Shown: positions 41,671-50,605 of the stretch, piece by piece
Layout: each line of letters opens with the position of its first letter
How positions within the stretch are numbered: the first letter of the stretch is position 1
Origin: Spirilliplanes yamanashiensis
GTDB taxonomy: Bacteria > Actinomycetota > Actinomycetes > Mycobacteriales > Micromonosporaceae
DNA: 64,000 bases
Direction: 5' to 3'
Assembly (NCBI RefSeq): GCF_016863475.1
Contig: NZ_BOOY01000036.1
Coordinates: 62,001-126,000 of the forward strand
Translations under genes and position numbers: made by a program
Notes under the pieces: generated by a model
Database searches by the model: none
Seen by the model: only the letters and a program-made list of their open reading frames with translations
Told to the model about the DNA's origin: nothing

Positions 41671-42688
41671 CCGCGCGTTCCGTCAGCACCTGGGCGATGT
41701 GGTGCGACGTGCTCCACGCCATCCAGCTCGCCGGGCTGCCCGCCCCCGGGGCCGTCCGCGCCCGCCGGGCGATCATCGCGTCGCCCCACGAGAAGCGGGC
41801 CCCCGCGGCCGGCCAGTGCGCGGCGCCGACCAGGGTGCGGCACAGGTCGTGGCAGCGGTCGTCGGGGCGGCCGCCGCGGCGCGACCAGCGGTAGATCCAC
41901 CACTCGGCGCCGGTCGCGTACCGCAGGGTGGGCAGCTGGCGGTGGTGCACGCCGTGCCGGCGCAGCGGGGACGTGACGCCGTAGTCGCCGTACCCGATGC
42001 CCTCGTCGGCGACCGCGGCGAAGAACCGGGCGTCGAAGCGCTCCACCGCGACGGCCTCGTCGCTGGGCAGTTCGTCGAGGTTCGCGGGCATCGCGCCCGC
42101 GACCAGGGTGATCGACCGCCACGGGTGGCCGCGCGCCCAGCGCAGCACCCGCCGGGTGCGGTCGCCGAAGCGGGCCGCGCCGGCCGCGCAGCCCACGTCG
42201 GCCAGGTCGACCAGCAGGTCCATCTGCTCCGCGGCCAGGTCGGCGGTGCTCCACACGTGCCGGCACAGCTCGGTGGCGGCCGGGGCGTTGCGCACGTCCA
42301 CGTACGGCTGGAACCGGAACACCGCCCGGCCGCCGAACAGCTTCGCGGCCAGGCCCGCCTGGGCGAGGCGGCGGTCGTCGTCCCAGGAGCGCAGCACCGG
42401 CTCGGCGGCGATGCCGAGCTCGCCGAGGCGCTCGCCGAGCAGCAGCGGGTCGCCGCCGGTGACGCTGGTGTCGACCGCAACGGTGGGGGTGGCCGGCGGC
42501 AGCTCGCGCAGCAGCCGGGTCAGCTCCTCGGCGCCCTGCGCCGCGGCGACCGGCTCCAGGACCGGCGCGACCCGGGCCGCCTGGCCCGGGTCGAGGTGGT
42601 GCAGCGCGACGAGCTCGCCCCGCCGCGCCCGCAGGACCGGCCGGTAGGCGGCCGGACCCCCCTCTCGGGCCGGGTCGCGCGCGGGCAT
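41663..42688 (-). CDS. Beta family protein (Beta_protein domain)
   Basis: The 341-residue protein resembles the Beta_protein family first seen in phages: YRPVLRARRGELVALHHL start, an ERFDARFFAAVADEGIGYGDYGVTSP centre, and the WIYRWSRRGG, HWPAAGARFSWGD and SWMAWSTSHHIAQVL blocks at the end. The fold suggests a TIM-barrel-like or nucleic-acid related enzyme, but the function is unknown. ATG 42688 is six bases behind TACGTT. It is divergent from an SF1 helicase gene whose promoter has the same architecture. No other phage genes are near. Confidence 0.7.
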   Translation of the reverse strand: MPARDPAREGGPAAYRPVLRARRGELVALHHLDPGQAARVAPVLEPVAAAQGAEELTRLLRELPPATPTVAVDTSVTGGDPLLLGERLGELGIAAEPVLRSWDDDRRLAQAGLAAKLFGGRAVFRFQPYVDVRNAPAATELCRHVWSTADLAAEQMDLLVDLADVGCAAGAARFGDRTRRVLRWARGHPWRSITLVAGAMPANLDELPSDEAVAVERFDARFFAAVADEGIGYGDYGVTSPLRRHGVHHRQLPTLRYATGAEWWIYRWSRRGGRPDDRCHDLCRTLVGAAHWPAAGARFSWGDAMIARRARTAPGAGSPASWMAWSTSHHIAQVLTERAVS

Positions 42689-42694
42689 ACACCC

Positions 42695-42700
42695 AACGTA
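42695..42700 (-). promoter_or_regulatory. Leaderless-type -10 box of the Beta-family gene
   Basis: TACGTT on the minus strand, six bases before ATG 42688. Confidence 0.5.
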
Positions 42701-42787
42701 GCGACCGGTACCTCCCCGGTGCGGGCCCGATCCGGTCCGGATCACGCGACGGTGAGCCGCTGGACGCGTTCCGTCGGTGCCGGCCGC

Positions 42788-42793
42788 TACGGT
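42788..42793 (+). promoter_or_regulatory. Leaderless-type -10 box of the SF1 helicase gene
   Basis: TACGGT, six bases before GTG 42800. Confidence 0.5.
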
Positions 42794-42799
42794 TTGCCG

Positions 42800-44092
42800 G
42801 TGTCCGTAGCTGCGCAGGTGCCCGCCCCCGCCGCCGAGGCGGCGGCCGTCGTCGACGCCGTGCTCGCCGACCTGGCGTCGGCCGGCCACCGCGGCGTCGT
42901 GGTCGACTCGCCCCCCGGCGCGGGCAAGTCGACGCTGGTCGTGCGCGCCGCCGGCGTCCTCGCCGCCGCCGGCGAGCCGCTGATGATCGTCGCGCAGACC
43001 AACGAGCAGGTCGACGACCTCATCGAACGCCTCGGCGCCCGGTCGCCCGAGATCCGGGTCGGCCGGCTGTCCGCCGTCGACTACGCCCCGTCCGACCGGG
43101 TGCGCACCCACCCGGCCTGCCGCGTCGCGGCGAAGGTCACCGATCTGGGTGACCCCGCCGTCACCATCGGCACCGCCGCCAAGTGGGCCACCGTCACCGA
43201 GGGCACCTGGCCGTGGGCGATCGTCGACGAGGCGTACCAGATGCGCTCCGACGCCCTGCTGCGCGTCGCCCCGCGGTTCGCCCGCGCCCTGTTCGTCGGC
43301 GACCCCGGCCAGCTCGACCCGTTCTCCACCGTCGAGCTCGACCGGTGGACCGGCCTGTCGTGGGACCCGATGCAGTCGGCGGTCGCCGTGCTGCTGCGGC
43401 ACAACCCGGAGCTGCCCGTGCACCGGCTGCCCGTGTCGTGGCGGCTGCCCGCGTCCGCCGCGCCCGTCGTGGCCTCGGCGTTCTACCCGTTCACCGGCTT
43501 CCGGTCCGGCACCGGCCCCGGCGACCGGCGGCTGCACTTCGCCGGCGACGTGCCGCCCGCCCTCGCCCGCGCCGCCGCCACCGGCTGGGGCTACGAGGAG
43601 CTGCCCGCCCGGTTCACCCTGCGCACCGACGCCGAGGCGGCCGCCGCCTGCGCCGGCCTCGCCGCCGCCGCGCTGACCGCCGGCGGCGTCACCACCTCCG
43701 AGGCCGGCGTGGCGCCGCTGACCGCCGCGCGCGTCGCCGTCGGCGCCGCCCACCGCGACCAGGTCGCCGCGATCCGGTCGTTCCTGCCGGCCGAGGCCCG
43801 CGACGTCACGGTCGACACCGCCAACCGGCTCCAGGGCCGCGAGTACGACCTCACGATCGTCCTGCACCCGCTCTCCGGCCGGCGCGACGCCACCGCCTTC
43901 CACCTCGAGTCGGGGCGGCTGTGCGTGCTCACCTCCCGGCACCGGCACGCCTGCGTCGTCGTCGCCCGGGCCGGCATCGCCGAGCTGCTCGACGCCCACC
44001 CGTCCACCGAACCGGTGCACCTGGGGGTGCCGGTGAAGTTCCCGGACGGCTGGGAGGCCAACCAGTCGCTGCTCGCCCACCTGGCCGCTTAG
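42800..44092 (+). CDS. SF1 (AAA-type) DNA/RNA helicase-like ATPase
   Basis: The 430-residue protein has Walker A SPPGAGKST at residues 38-45, a motif Ia-like LMIVAQTNEQVDDLIERL, motif II IVDEAYQM near 142-149, motif III VGDPGQLDPF, a motif IV/V region with TVDTANRLQGREYDLTIVLHPL, and the LTSRHRHACVVV motif VI. This is a compact UPF1/Dna2-like SF1B helicase without accessory domains. GTG 42800 is leaderless by promoter spacing. In combination with the Cas4-like nuclease at 34830 it could form a Dna2-like nuclease-helicase pair, though the genes are 7 kb apart. Confidence 0.8.
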   Translation: MSVAAQVPAPAAEAAAVVDAVLADLASAGHRGVVVDSPPGAGKSTLVVRAAGVLAAAGEPLMIVAQTNEQVDDLIERLGARSPEIRVGRLSAVDYAPSDRVRTHPACRVAAKVTDLGDPAVTIGTAAKWATVTEGTWPWAIVDEAYQMRSDALLRVAPRFARALFVGDPGQLDPFSTVELDRWTGLSWDPMQSAVAVLLRHNPELPVHRLPVSWRLPASAAPVVASAFYPFTGFRSGTGPGDRRLHFAGDVPPALARAAATGWGYEELPARFTLRTDAEAAAACAGLAAAALTAGGVTTSEAGVAPLTAARVAVGAAHRDQVAAIRSFLPAEARDVTVDTANRLQGREYDLTIVLHPLSGRRDATAFHLESGRLCVLTSRHRHACVVVARAGIAELLDAHPSTEPVHLGVPVKFPDGWEANQSLLAHLAA

Positions 44093-44122
44093 GTCGGCGC
44101 CGCGCCTGCCGATGAACCGGGC

Positions 44123-46418
44123 ATGGCACCCGCGACCGCAGCTCCGGTGCGGTACGTGTGGCTCACCGCGGGCCTGGCGGCCGCCAGCGCCGTGTGGTTC
44201 GCGCTGCACACCACCGTCGGCGCAGGCCACGTCGTGCTCGGCTACCTGGCCATGCCGCTCGGCGCCGCCGCCGCCTACGCCGCCGTGCGCCGCCTGCGCG
44301 CCCAGGTGACGTTCGCCCCCGCCGCCCACCGCTTCTGGCGGGCCATCGGGTTCGCCCTGCTGCTGCTCGCCGCCGGGTACGCCGCGCTCGCCGGGTACGT
44401 CCTGCTGCACACCCCGGGCGGCGGGCCGCCGCCGTCCATGCCCGTCGCCGTCGCCGCCCCCGTCGCGCTCGCGTTCGTCGTCGCCATGTGGGCCGTCGCC
44501 CGCGTCCCCGTCGGCCGGGCCGCCCGCTCCGACGCCTGGCGGCTGCTGCTCGACCGGGCCATCGCGTTCCTCGGCTGCGCCACCGTCGTCTGGTACTTCG
44601 GGCTCGTCCCCATGCTCACGTCCGCCGACCGGTGGAGCGTGCAGACCACCGTGCTGATCGGCCTGGCCTACCTGCTCGCCATCGCCGGCATCACCAAGGT
44701 CTCGTACCTCGGCGACGGCCCCGTCGACCCGGTCGCGATCCGCTTCGTCGCCGCCATCGGCCTCGACGCCGCCCTCGTCGCGGCGCTCGCCGTCACCCTC
44801 GGCACCGCGGGCGGGCTGCCCGCCCAGAGCATCGTCATGCCGCTCGGCACCGTCTGCATCGCCCTCGCCGCGCACGCCCAGTGGCGCGGCCGGACGCGCC
44901 CGCGGCGGCGGGTCCGGCGCAGCTCGTCGGTCCTGCCGTACCTGGCCGTGCTGACCGTCGACGTGCCGCTCGTCGCCGTCGCCACCGGCACCACCCTGAG
45001 CTGGCCGGGCCGGGTCGTCGTGGTCGCCGCCGTCGTCGTCACCGCGCTCGTGGCCGTCCGCCAGTTCCTGGTGTTCCGCGACAACGCCCCGCCTGCTCGC
45101 CGGCATCCGCGCCCAGGAGGAACGCCTCCAGCACGAGGTCACCCACGACAGCCTCACCGGGCTCGCCAACCGCGCCCTGTTCCGCGACCGCCTCACCGCC
45201 GACCTCGCCGGCGAGGGCGCCTGCGTGCTGCTCGTCGACCTCGACGACTTCAAGACCGTCAACGACTCCCTCGGCCACGACATCGGCGACGGCCTGCTCG
45301 TCTCCGTCGCCACCACCCTGCGCGCCGCGGTCGGCGACCGCGGCCTGCCCGTCCGGCTCGGCGGCGACGAGTTCGCCGTGCTGCTCCCGCGCGGCTTCGG
45401 CGAGGCCGTCGCCCGGCGCCTGCTCACCGCCCTCGCCCAGCCCGTCGGCGAGCACCGCCTGCTGGTCCAGGCCAGCATCGGCATCGCCGACGCCGCCCCC
45501 GGCACCCCGCTCGACACCGTGCTGCGCGACGCCGACGTCGCCATGTACGCGGCCAAGCAGCGCGGCAAGGCCGCCTTCGTGCGGTACCGGCCCGGCATGG
45601 AGGCGCCCGTCCTGGCCCACATCCAGCTCGGCGGGGAGCTGCGCCGCGCCCTCGACGAGGACGAGCTGCACCTCGTCTACCAGCCCATCGTCTCGCTCGA
45701 GGACGGCCGCATCGTCGGCGTCGAGTCGCTGGTGCGGTGGAACCACCCCACCCGCGGCCTCGTCTCCCCGGCCGACTTCATCCCCGCCGCCGAACGCACC
45801 GGCCTGATCATCCCGCTGGGCCGGTTCGTGCTGCGTGAGACCTGCCGCCAGATGGCCGCCTGGCTCGCCGAGTTCGGCCCCGACGCCGTCCAGAAGGCCG
45901 GCCCCAACGTCTCCGCCCACCAGCTGCACGACCCCGGCTTCGTCGCCGACGTCGTCGCCGCCCTCGCCGACAGCGGCCTGCCCGCCGACCGCCTCGTCCT
46001 CGAACTCACCGAGTCGGCCGTGCTGCGCGGCCAGCAGGTGTCCCGCACCCTGCACGACCTCGACGCGATGGGCATCAAGCTCGCCCTCGACGACTTCGGC
46101 ACCGGCGAGTCGTCGCTCAGCCTCCTGCGGTCGTTCCCCGCCGCCATCATCAAGCTCGACAAGTCCTTCGTGGACGGCATCGAGGACGACACCGCCGACC
46201 CCGTCGCCCGCCAGGCCGTGGCCCGCGCCGTCAGCCAGCTCGCCCAGGCGCTACGCCTCGACACCGTCGCCGAGGGCATCGAGAACCAGGGCCAGGCCGA
46301 CCGGCTCCGCGAGCTCGGCTACACCCTCGGCCAGGGCTTCCACCTGGCCCGCCCCATGCCGGCCGCGCAGCTGACCGCCCTGCTCGCGGCCCAGCGCGAC
46401 ACCGTCGTCGTGGGCTGA
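44123..46418 (+). pseudogene. Membrane GGDEF-EAL gene interrupted by a one-base frameshift
   Basis: Two frames together encode one protein of about 765 residues. The first (from ATG 44123) gives eight to ten membrane helices and ends sense at ARRFRDNA-like codons near 45086. The second (from about 45090 to 46418) continues directly with LLAGIRAQEERLQHEVTHDS, a GGDEF domain with intact GGDEF at the motif RLGGDEFAVLL, and an EAL domain reading ESL. Removing one C from CCCC at 45087-45090 joins them. The RxxD inhibitory site is missing. Either a real loss of function or a sequencing error in a homopolymer is possible. Confidence 0.85.
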
Positions 46419-46545
46419 CCCGCACCGTCGACTCTGGACGGTCGGCGCCCTCCCGTGGCCGCAAACGGGGCATCGGGGAGTCGTACGGTTCCGCTAGGGT
46501 GATCGATGCTCGTGTTGGGGACAACGCCTTCGGGGAGGGGTTGCG

Positions 46546-46953
46546 ATGGTGCCGGCTGACCCGCTGGTCCAGCAGATCAACGTAGAGATCGAGGGGCTCA
46601 GGAGCGTCGCCGCCGACATGCGTAAGGAGCTCGAACAGGGCTTCCGCACGCAGGTCACGCCGGTGCACGACGCCATGCAGCCCGGTGCCCGCATCGGCGG
46701 CTGCATCCCCGGGCCCGAGTGGGTGCAGCTGCAGGAGCGCTACTCGACCTGCATCGAGCGCACCCTCGACACCCTGTACAACCTCGACCTGGGCACCCAG
46801 GCCGTGTCGCAGGCGGCCCAGACCATCGCCCAGAACTACGGCGATTCCGACGCGTTCTCCAAGGCCACCGTCGACGACGTCAACGAGATCATCAGCTGGA
46901 CGCCGCCGCCCGCGCCGGTCTACGGCCCCTTCGCGCCGCAGCGGGCGGTCTGA
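46546..46953 (+). CDS. WXG100-like helical protein of a type VII secretion cassette
   Basis: The 135-residue protein is mostly helical: LVQQINVEIEGLRSVAADMRKELEQGF, then a second helix with TCIERTLDTLYNLDLGTQAVSQAAQTIAQNY. A GPEW segment lies between the helices, near the turn where WxG is found in ESX substrates, and a Pro-rich tail follows. It looks like a secreted ESX-type partner or chaperone-like protein. ATG 46546 has GGGGAGGGG upstream. The next gene starts one base after its stop, and a mycosin gene follows, so a type VII role is inferred from context. Confidence 0.7.
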   Translation: MVPADPLVQQINVEIEGLRSVAADMRKELEQGFRTQVTPVHDAMQPGARIGGCIPGPEWVQLQERYSTCIERTLDTLYNLDLGTQAVSQAAQTIAQNYGDSDAFSKATVDDVNEIISWTPPPAPVYGPFAPQRAV

Positions 46954-46954
46954 C

Positions 46955-48409
46955 ATGGGCAGCTACGACGCGCTCGACCCGTCCCAGCTGTGGCAGCTCG
47001 TCGGCGACGCGCGCAACGAGCTCGCCACGAGCCGCGCCCAGGTCACCGCGTGGCGGCGCGCGCACGACATGCTCGACATGCACGCCACCAAACTGCGGCA
47101 GTACCGCGACCAGCTCGCCGAGAAGTGGCCGCCGGAGACCAACGCGGCGTCCGCGGCGTACCTCGCCGAACTCGACCGGCTGCTCAACGCCGTCTCGTGG
47201 ACCAAGGACTCGGCGGCCGCGAACGCGACCCACATCAACATCGTCGCCGACACCATCGAGCAGACGCACCGGCGGCTGGAGCCGATCCACCGCGAGTACG
47301 TGGCCAACAGGGAGAAGCTGGCGGCGTACAACGCCCAGCTGGAGGCCGTCGGCGACGGCGTGTCCAAGGTGACCAACCCGCTCGCGGGCTGGGCCGCCGA
47401 GGGCGTCGCCAAGCTGGTCACCGCGCCGCCGGTCGACGACGGGGCGCAGGCCGAGCTGGAACGCCGGGCCCGCGCCGCGATGGTGCAGCTCAGCGGCTCG
47501 GTCACCGACGCGACGCGCAGCATGGCGGCCCCGCCGGTGTACGAACCGCCGGTGGTCGCCGACCGGCAGCAGACCCGCGAGCGCATCGGCACCGGGCCGG
47601 GCGGCGCGATCCGCCCGCCGGCCATCGACCGGCCCGCCCACACGCGGGGTGGCGGCGGTGGGTCCGGCTCGGGTGTCGGCACGCCGTCCGTGGGCGGTGG
47701 TGGCGGTGGCGTCGGTGGTGGGGCTGCTCCCGGTCTCGAAGGCGTCATCACGCCGGCTCCGCCCGGGGGTCGGCCGCCGGAGATCGTTCCGCCGGTCGGG
47801 CCCGGGCCGGTGCCCGCGCCGCCCGGTCCGCCCGGGCTCCCGCCCGTCCTGCCGGGCGTGCCCCTGCCGCCGAACGGCGGTGGCGGCGGTGGCGGCGGTG
47901 GCGGCGGTGGGCTCGGCCGGACCGGCACGCCCGCCACCACGCCGCTCGGCCTCAACCCCGGCGCCGGCCGCCCCGGCGGGGCCATGGCCGCGCGGGTCAA
48001 CCCGGTGGGCGGCGTCATCGGCGGCACTCCCGGCGGTTCCATGGCCGGCGGCACGGGTGCGGGCATGGGCGTCGGCTCGGGCCTCGGCCGGGGCGGCTCC
48101 GGCGGCATCGGCGGCGCCGGCGGCATCGGCGGCGCCCGTGGTGTCGGCGGGCCCGGTGGCGTCGGTGGTCCCGGTGGGGTCGCCGGTGGTGCTGGCGGCC
48201 GGCCGGGTGGCGGCATGGCCGGCGGGCCGATGGGCCAGTCCGGCATGGTCGGCGGCCGGCGCGCGGCCGGCACCGCCGAGGAGCGCGAGCACCGGCGCTG
48301 GGACCCGGACAACCCGTGGGAGACCGCGCAGGGCGTCGCCCCGGTCATCAAGCCCGCCCCCGTCGCACCCATCGACCCCGGCCCGGGCATCGTGGGCATG
48401 GATCTGTGA
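46955..48409 (+). CDS. PPE-like type VII secretion protein with glycine/proline-rich C-terminus
   Basis: The 484-residue protein has an N-terminal helical domain of about 190 residues with LAEKWPPETNAASAAYL, comparable to WXG/PPE helical hairpins, and then a long low-complexity region very rich in Gly and Pro (about 225-440), ending in a conserved-looking EEREHRRWDPDNPWETAQGV motif. The DPDNPWET tail occurs in actinobacterial ESX-associated proteins. ATG 46955 is one base after the previous stop, and the mycosin gene overlaps its end (GTGA), so all three form one operon. The low-complexity part may span or bind the cell wall. Confidence 0.72.
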   Translation: MGSYDALDPSQLWQLVGDARNELATSRAQVTAWRRAHDMLDMHATKLRQYRDQLAEKWPPETNAASAAYLAELDRLLNAVSWTKDSAAANATHINIVADTIEQTHRRLEPIHREYVANREKLAAYNAQLEAVGDGVSKVTNPLAGWAAEGVAKLVTAPPVDDGAQAELERRARAAMVQLSGSVTDATRSMAAPPVYEPPVVADRQQTRERIGTGPGGAIRPPAIDRPAHTRGGGGGSGSGVGTPSVGGGGGGVGGGAAPGLEGVITPAPPGGRPPEIVPPVGPGPVPAPPGPPGLPPVLPGVPLPPNGGGGGGGGGGGGLGRTGTPATTPLGLNPGAGRPGGAMAARVNPVGGVIGGTPGGSMAGGTGAGMGVGSGLGRGGSGGIGGAGGIGGARGVGGPGGVGGPGGVAGGAGGRPGGGMAGGPMGQSGMVGGRRAAGTAEEREHRRWDPDNPWETAQGVAPVIKPAPVAPIDPGPGIVGMDL

Positions 48410-49791
48410 GACCGCTCGTCCGCTGGGTCGTCGGCGCGGTCGCCGGCACGCTCGTCGTGTCGGCGGCCCCGTCGCCGGCGTCCGCCGACGCCATCCGCGA
48501 CCGCCAGTGGATGGTGGGAGCGCTGAAGCTCGCCGCCGTCCACGAGATCGCGCAGGGCGCCGGGATCACCGTCGCCGTCATCGACTCCGGCGTGGACGCC
48601 GGCCACCGTGACCTGCGCGGCAACGTCCTCAAGGGCGTCGACTACACCGGAGACTCCGCCGACGCGCAGAAGGACGACACCGGCCACGGCACCGGCATGG
48701 CCAGCCTGATCGCCGGCCACGGCAGCGGCCCCGGCAACCGCGACGGCGTGCTGGGCGTGGCGCCCCGGGCGAAGATCCTGCCGCTGCGCACCACCAAGGG
48801 CGACTTCGGCTCGTCGCCCCGGTCCGGCGACGCCGTCGACGAGGCCGTCCGGCGCGGCGCCCGCGTCATCTCGATGTCCTGGGGCGGCGGCCCGAACCGC
48901 CCGCTCGAGGCGGCCCTCCAGCGCGCCGCCGCCGCCGACGTGGTGCTGATCGCGTCGGCCGGCAACCGCCCCGACGACAACTTCGTCACCTACCCGGCGC
49001 GCTACCCGGGCGTCGTCGCCGTCGGGGCCACCGGCAGCGACGGCAAGGTCGCGGCGGTCAGCGTCCGCCGCCCGGAAATCATGATCACGGCCCCCGGCGA
49101 CAAGGTCGTCTCCGCCGCCGAGGACGACGGCTACCAGATCGGCGTCGGCACCAGCGGCGCGGCGGCCATCGTCGCCGGCGCGGCGGCCCTGATCCGGTCG
49201 AAGTACCCGAACCTGCCGGCCACGGAGGTCGTCAACCGGCTCGTCGCCACCGCCAAGGACCAGGGACCCCCCGGCCGCGACGTCGACTACGGCCACGGCA
49301 CCCTCGACGTCATGGCCGCCCTGACGGCCGACGTGCCACCCGCCGCCACGCAGTCCGCCCCGCCGCCACCCGGCGCCGCCCCGGCCACCCCGCCGTCGGC
49401 CGCGCCCTCGGACGCCCCGCAGGCCGTGGCGGGCACCGACGTGTCGCTGCGGATCAGCCCGGCCGGCTACGCCATCGGTGGGGTGTTGTTGCTGCTCCTG
49501 GTCGGTGGCCTGGTGTGGTTGCTGATCTGGGCGCTGCGGCGGCGCGGCACACCGCCGCCGGGCGCTGCGCCGGCCGGCCGGGTGTTCCCGCCGGCGGGCG
49601 CACCGGGCTACGGTCCGCCGCCGGGCACCGGTGGGTACGGCCCGCCGCCGGGCGGCGGCTACGGCGTGCCACACCAGCAGGGTTTCGGCCCGCCGGCGGG
49701 TCAGGCGGCTCACGGCCCGCCGCCCCAGGGCGGAGCCCCGTCGGGGCCCGACCAGCAGGCCGGTCGGCCGAGCGGCCCGCCGCGCCCCTGA
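48406..49791 (+). CDS. mycP: Type VII secretion-associated serine protease mycosin
   Basis: Mycosins are membrane-bound subtilisin-like proteases of ESX systems. The 461-residue protein has a signal peptide (1-28), and the triad Asp60 (VIDSGVD), His94 (TGHGTGMAS) and Ser250 (VGTSGAAA) with oxyanion Asn187 (SAGN). A Pro/Ala linker and one membrane helix (about 355-377) follow. Unusually for mycosins, an 84-residue Gly/Pro/Tyr-rich tail extends beyond the helix into the cytoplasm. GTG 48406 overlaps the preceding stop (GTGA). ESX core genes such as eccC are not in the window. Confidence 0.92.
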   Translation: MRPLVRWVVGAVAGTLVVSAAPSPASADAIRDRQWMVGALKLAAVHEIAQGAGITVAVIDSGVDAGHRDLRGNVLKGVDYTGDSADAQKDDTGHGTGMASLIAGHGSGPGNRDGVLGVAPRAKILPLRTTKGDFGSSPRSGDAVDEAVRRGARVISMSWGGGPNRPLEAALQRAAAADVVLIASAGNRPDDNFVTYPARYPGVVAVGATGSDGKVAAVSVRRPEIMITAPGDKVVSAAEDDGYQIGVGTSGAAAIVAGAAALIRSKYPNLPATEVVNRLVATAKDQGPPGRDVDYGHGTLDVMAALTADVPPAATQSAPPPPGAAPATPPSAAPSDAPQAVAGTDVSLRISPAGYAIGGVLLLLLVGGLVWLLIWALRRRGTPPPGAAPAGRVFPPAGAPGYGPPPGTGGYGPPPGGGYGVPHQQGFGPPAGQAAHGPPPQGGAPSGPDQQAGRPSGPPRP

Positions 49792-49945
49792 CCGCCGCGC
49801 CCTGACCGCCGCGGCCCTGACGGCGGCCGCGCTGCCGGGCCCGGTCCGCCGGGCTGCGCCGCCACCTCACCCCGCAGCGCGCGCTTACAGGCGCGTGGTC
49901 CGGGTCCGCGATGCGCGGGTACGTCAGGTGGCCGCTGCCCGGCGG

Positions 49946-50605
49946 TCAGAGTTCGCCTGGGGTGACCAGGCCGTGTTCGTAGGCGTACACCACCGCCTGG
50001 ACCCGGTCGCGCAGATCCAGCTTGGCCAGCACCCGGCTGACGTGGGTCTTCACCGTCGCGTCCGACAGGTGCAGGCGGGCGGCGAGTTCGGCGTTGCTCA
50101 GGCCGCGGGCGACCAGCCGCAACACCTCCAGCTCGCGCTCGGTGAGCCGGTCGAGGACCTTGGCGGCGGCGGTGTCGGCGGGTGGCACCTGGAGGAAGCG
50201 GTCGATGAGGCGGGCGGTCACGACGGGGGCGAGGAGCGCGTCGCCGGCGGCGACGGTGCGGACGGCTTCGGCGAGCTGGCCGGGTGGGGCGTCCTTGAGC
50301 AGGAAGCCGGAGGCGCCGGCGCGGAGCGCGTCGTAGACGTATTCGTCCAGGTCGAAGGTGGTCAGGATGAGGATTCTGGGGGCCGGTTCGGTGCGGCGGA
50401 TGCGGCGGGTGGCCTCGATGCCGTCCATGGTGGGCATGCGGACGTCCATGACGACGACGTCGGGGGTGAGGTCGGCGGCGAGGCGGACGGCGGCGGCGCC
50501 GTCGGCGGCTTCGCCGACGATGGTGAGGTCGGGCTGGGCGCCCAGCATGCCGGCGAGGCCGGAGCGGATGAGGGCGTGGTCGTCGACGACCAGGACGCGG
50601 ATCAT
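49946..50605 (-). CDS. NarL/LuxR-type response regulator
   Basis: The 219-residue protein has a receiver domain with acidic residues at VVDDH, the phosphoacceptor Asp54 in VVMDVRMPTMDG, and Lys in LLKDA, and a C-terminal LuxR-type helix-turn-helix (LTERELEVLRLVARGLSNAELAARL, then TVKTHVSRVLAKL). ATG 50605 overlaps the stop of the adjacent histidine kinase gene as ATGA, so the pair is a coupled two-component system. Targets are unknown. Confidence 0.94.
   Translation of the reverse strand: MIRVLVVDDHALIRSGLAGMLGAQPDLTIVGEAADGAAAVRLAADLTPDVVVMDVRMPTMDGIEATRRIRRTEPAPRILILTTFDLDEYVYDALRAGASGFLLKDAPPGQLAEAVRTVAAGDALLAPVVTARLIDRFLQVPPADTAAAKVLDRLTERELEVLRLVARGLSNAELAARLHLSDATVKTHVSRVLAKLDLRDRVQAVVYAYEHGLVTPGEL

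Noticed and set aside
41663-42688. Beta-family gene as evidence of a prophage.
   Set aside because: No integrase, capsid, terminase or attachment repeats are present, and composition matches the surroundings.
45080-45100. Programmed ribosomal frameshifting in the GGDEF-EAL gene.
   Set aside because: CCCC without a slippery heptamer, stem-loop or internal Shine-Dalgarno at correct spacing gives no support; mutation or sequencing error is simpler.
46506-46559. A 17-codon frame overlapping the WXG-like gene start, five bases after TAGGGT.
   Set aside because: Spacing is off by one or two bases and the WXG gene has its own strong ribosome-binding site, so TAGGGT is better read as an ordinary -10 box with a leader.
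47640-48260. GGC/GGT-rich tandem sequence as a possible DNA repeat array.
   Set aside because: It is simply the glycine-rich coding region of the type VII protein; no fixed unit length exists at DNA level.
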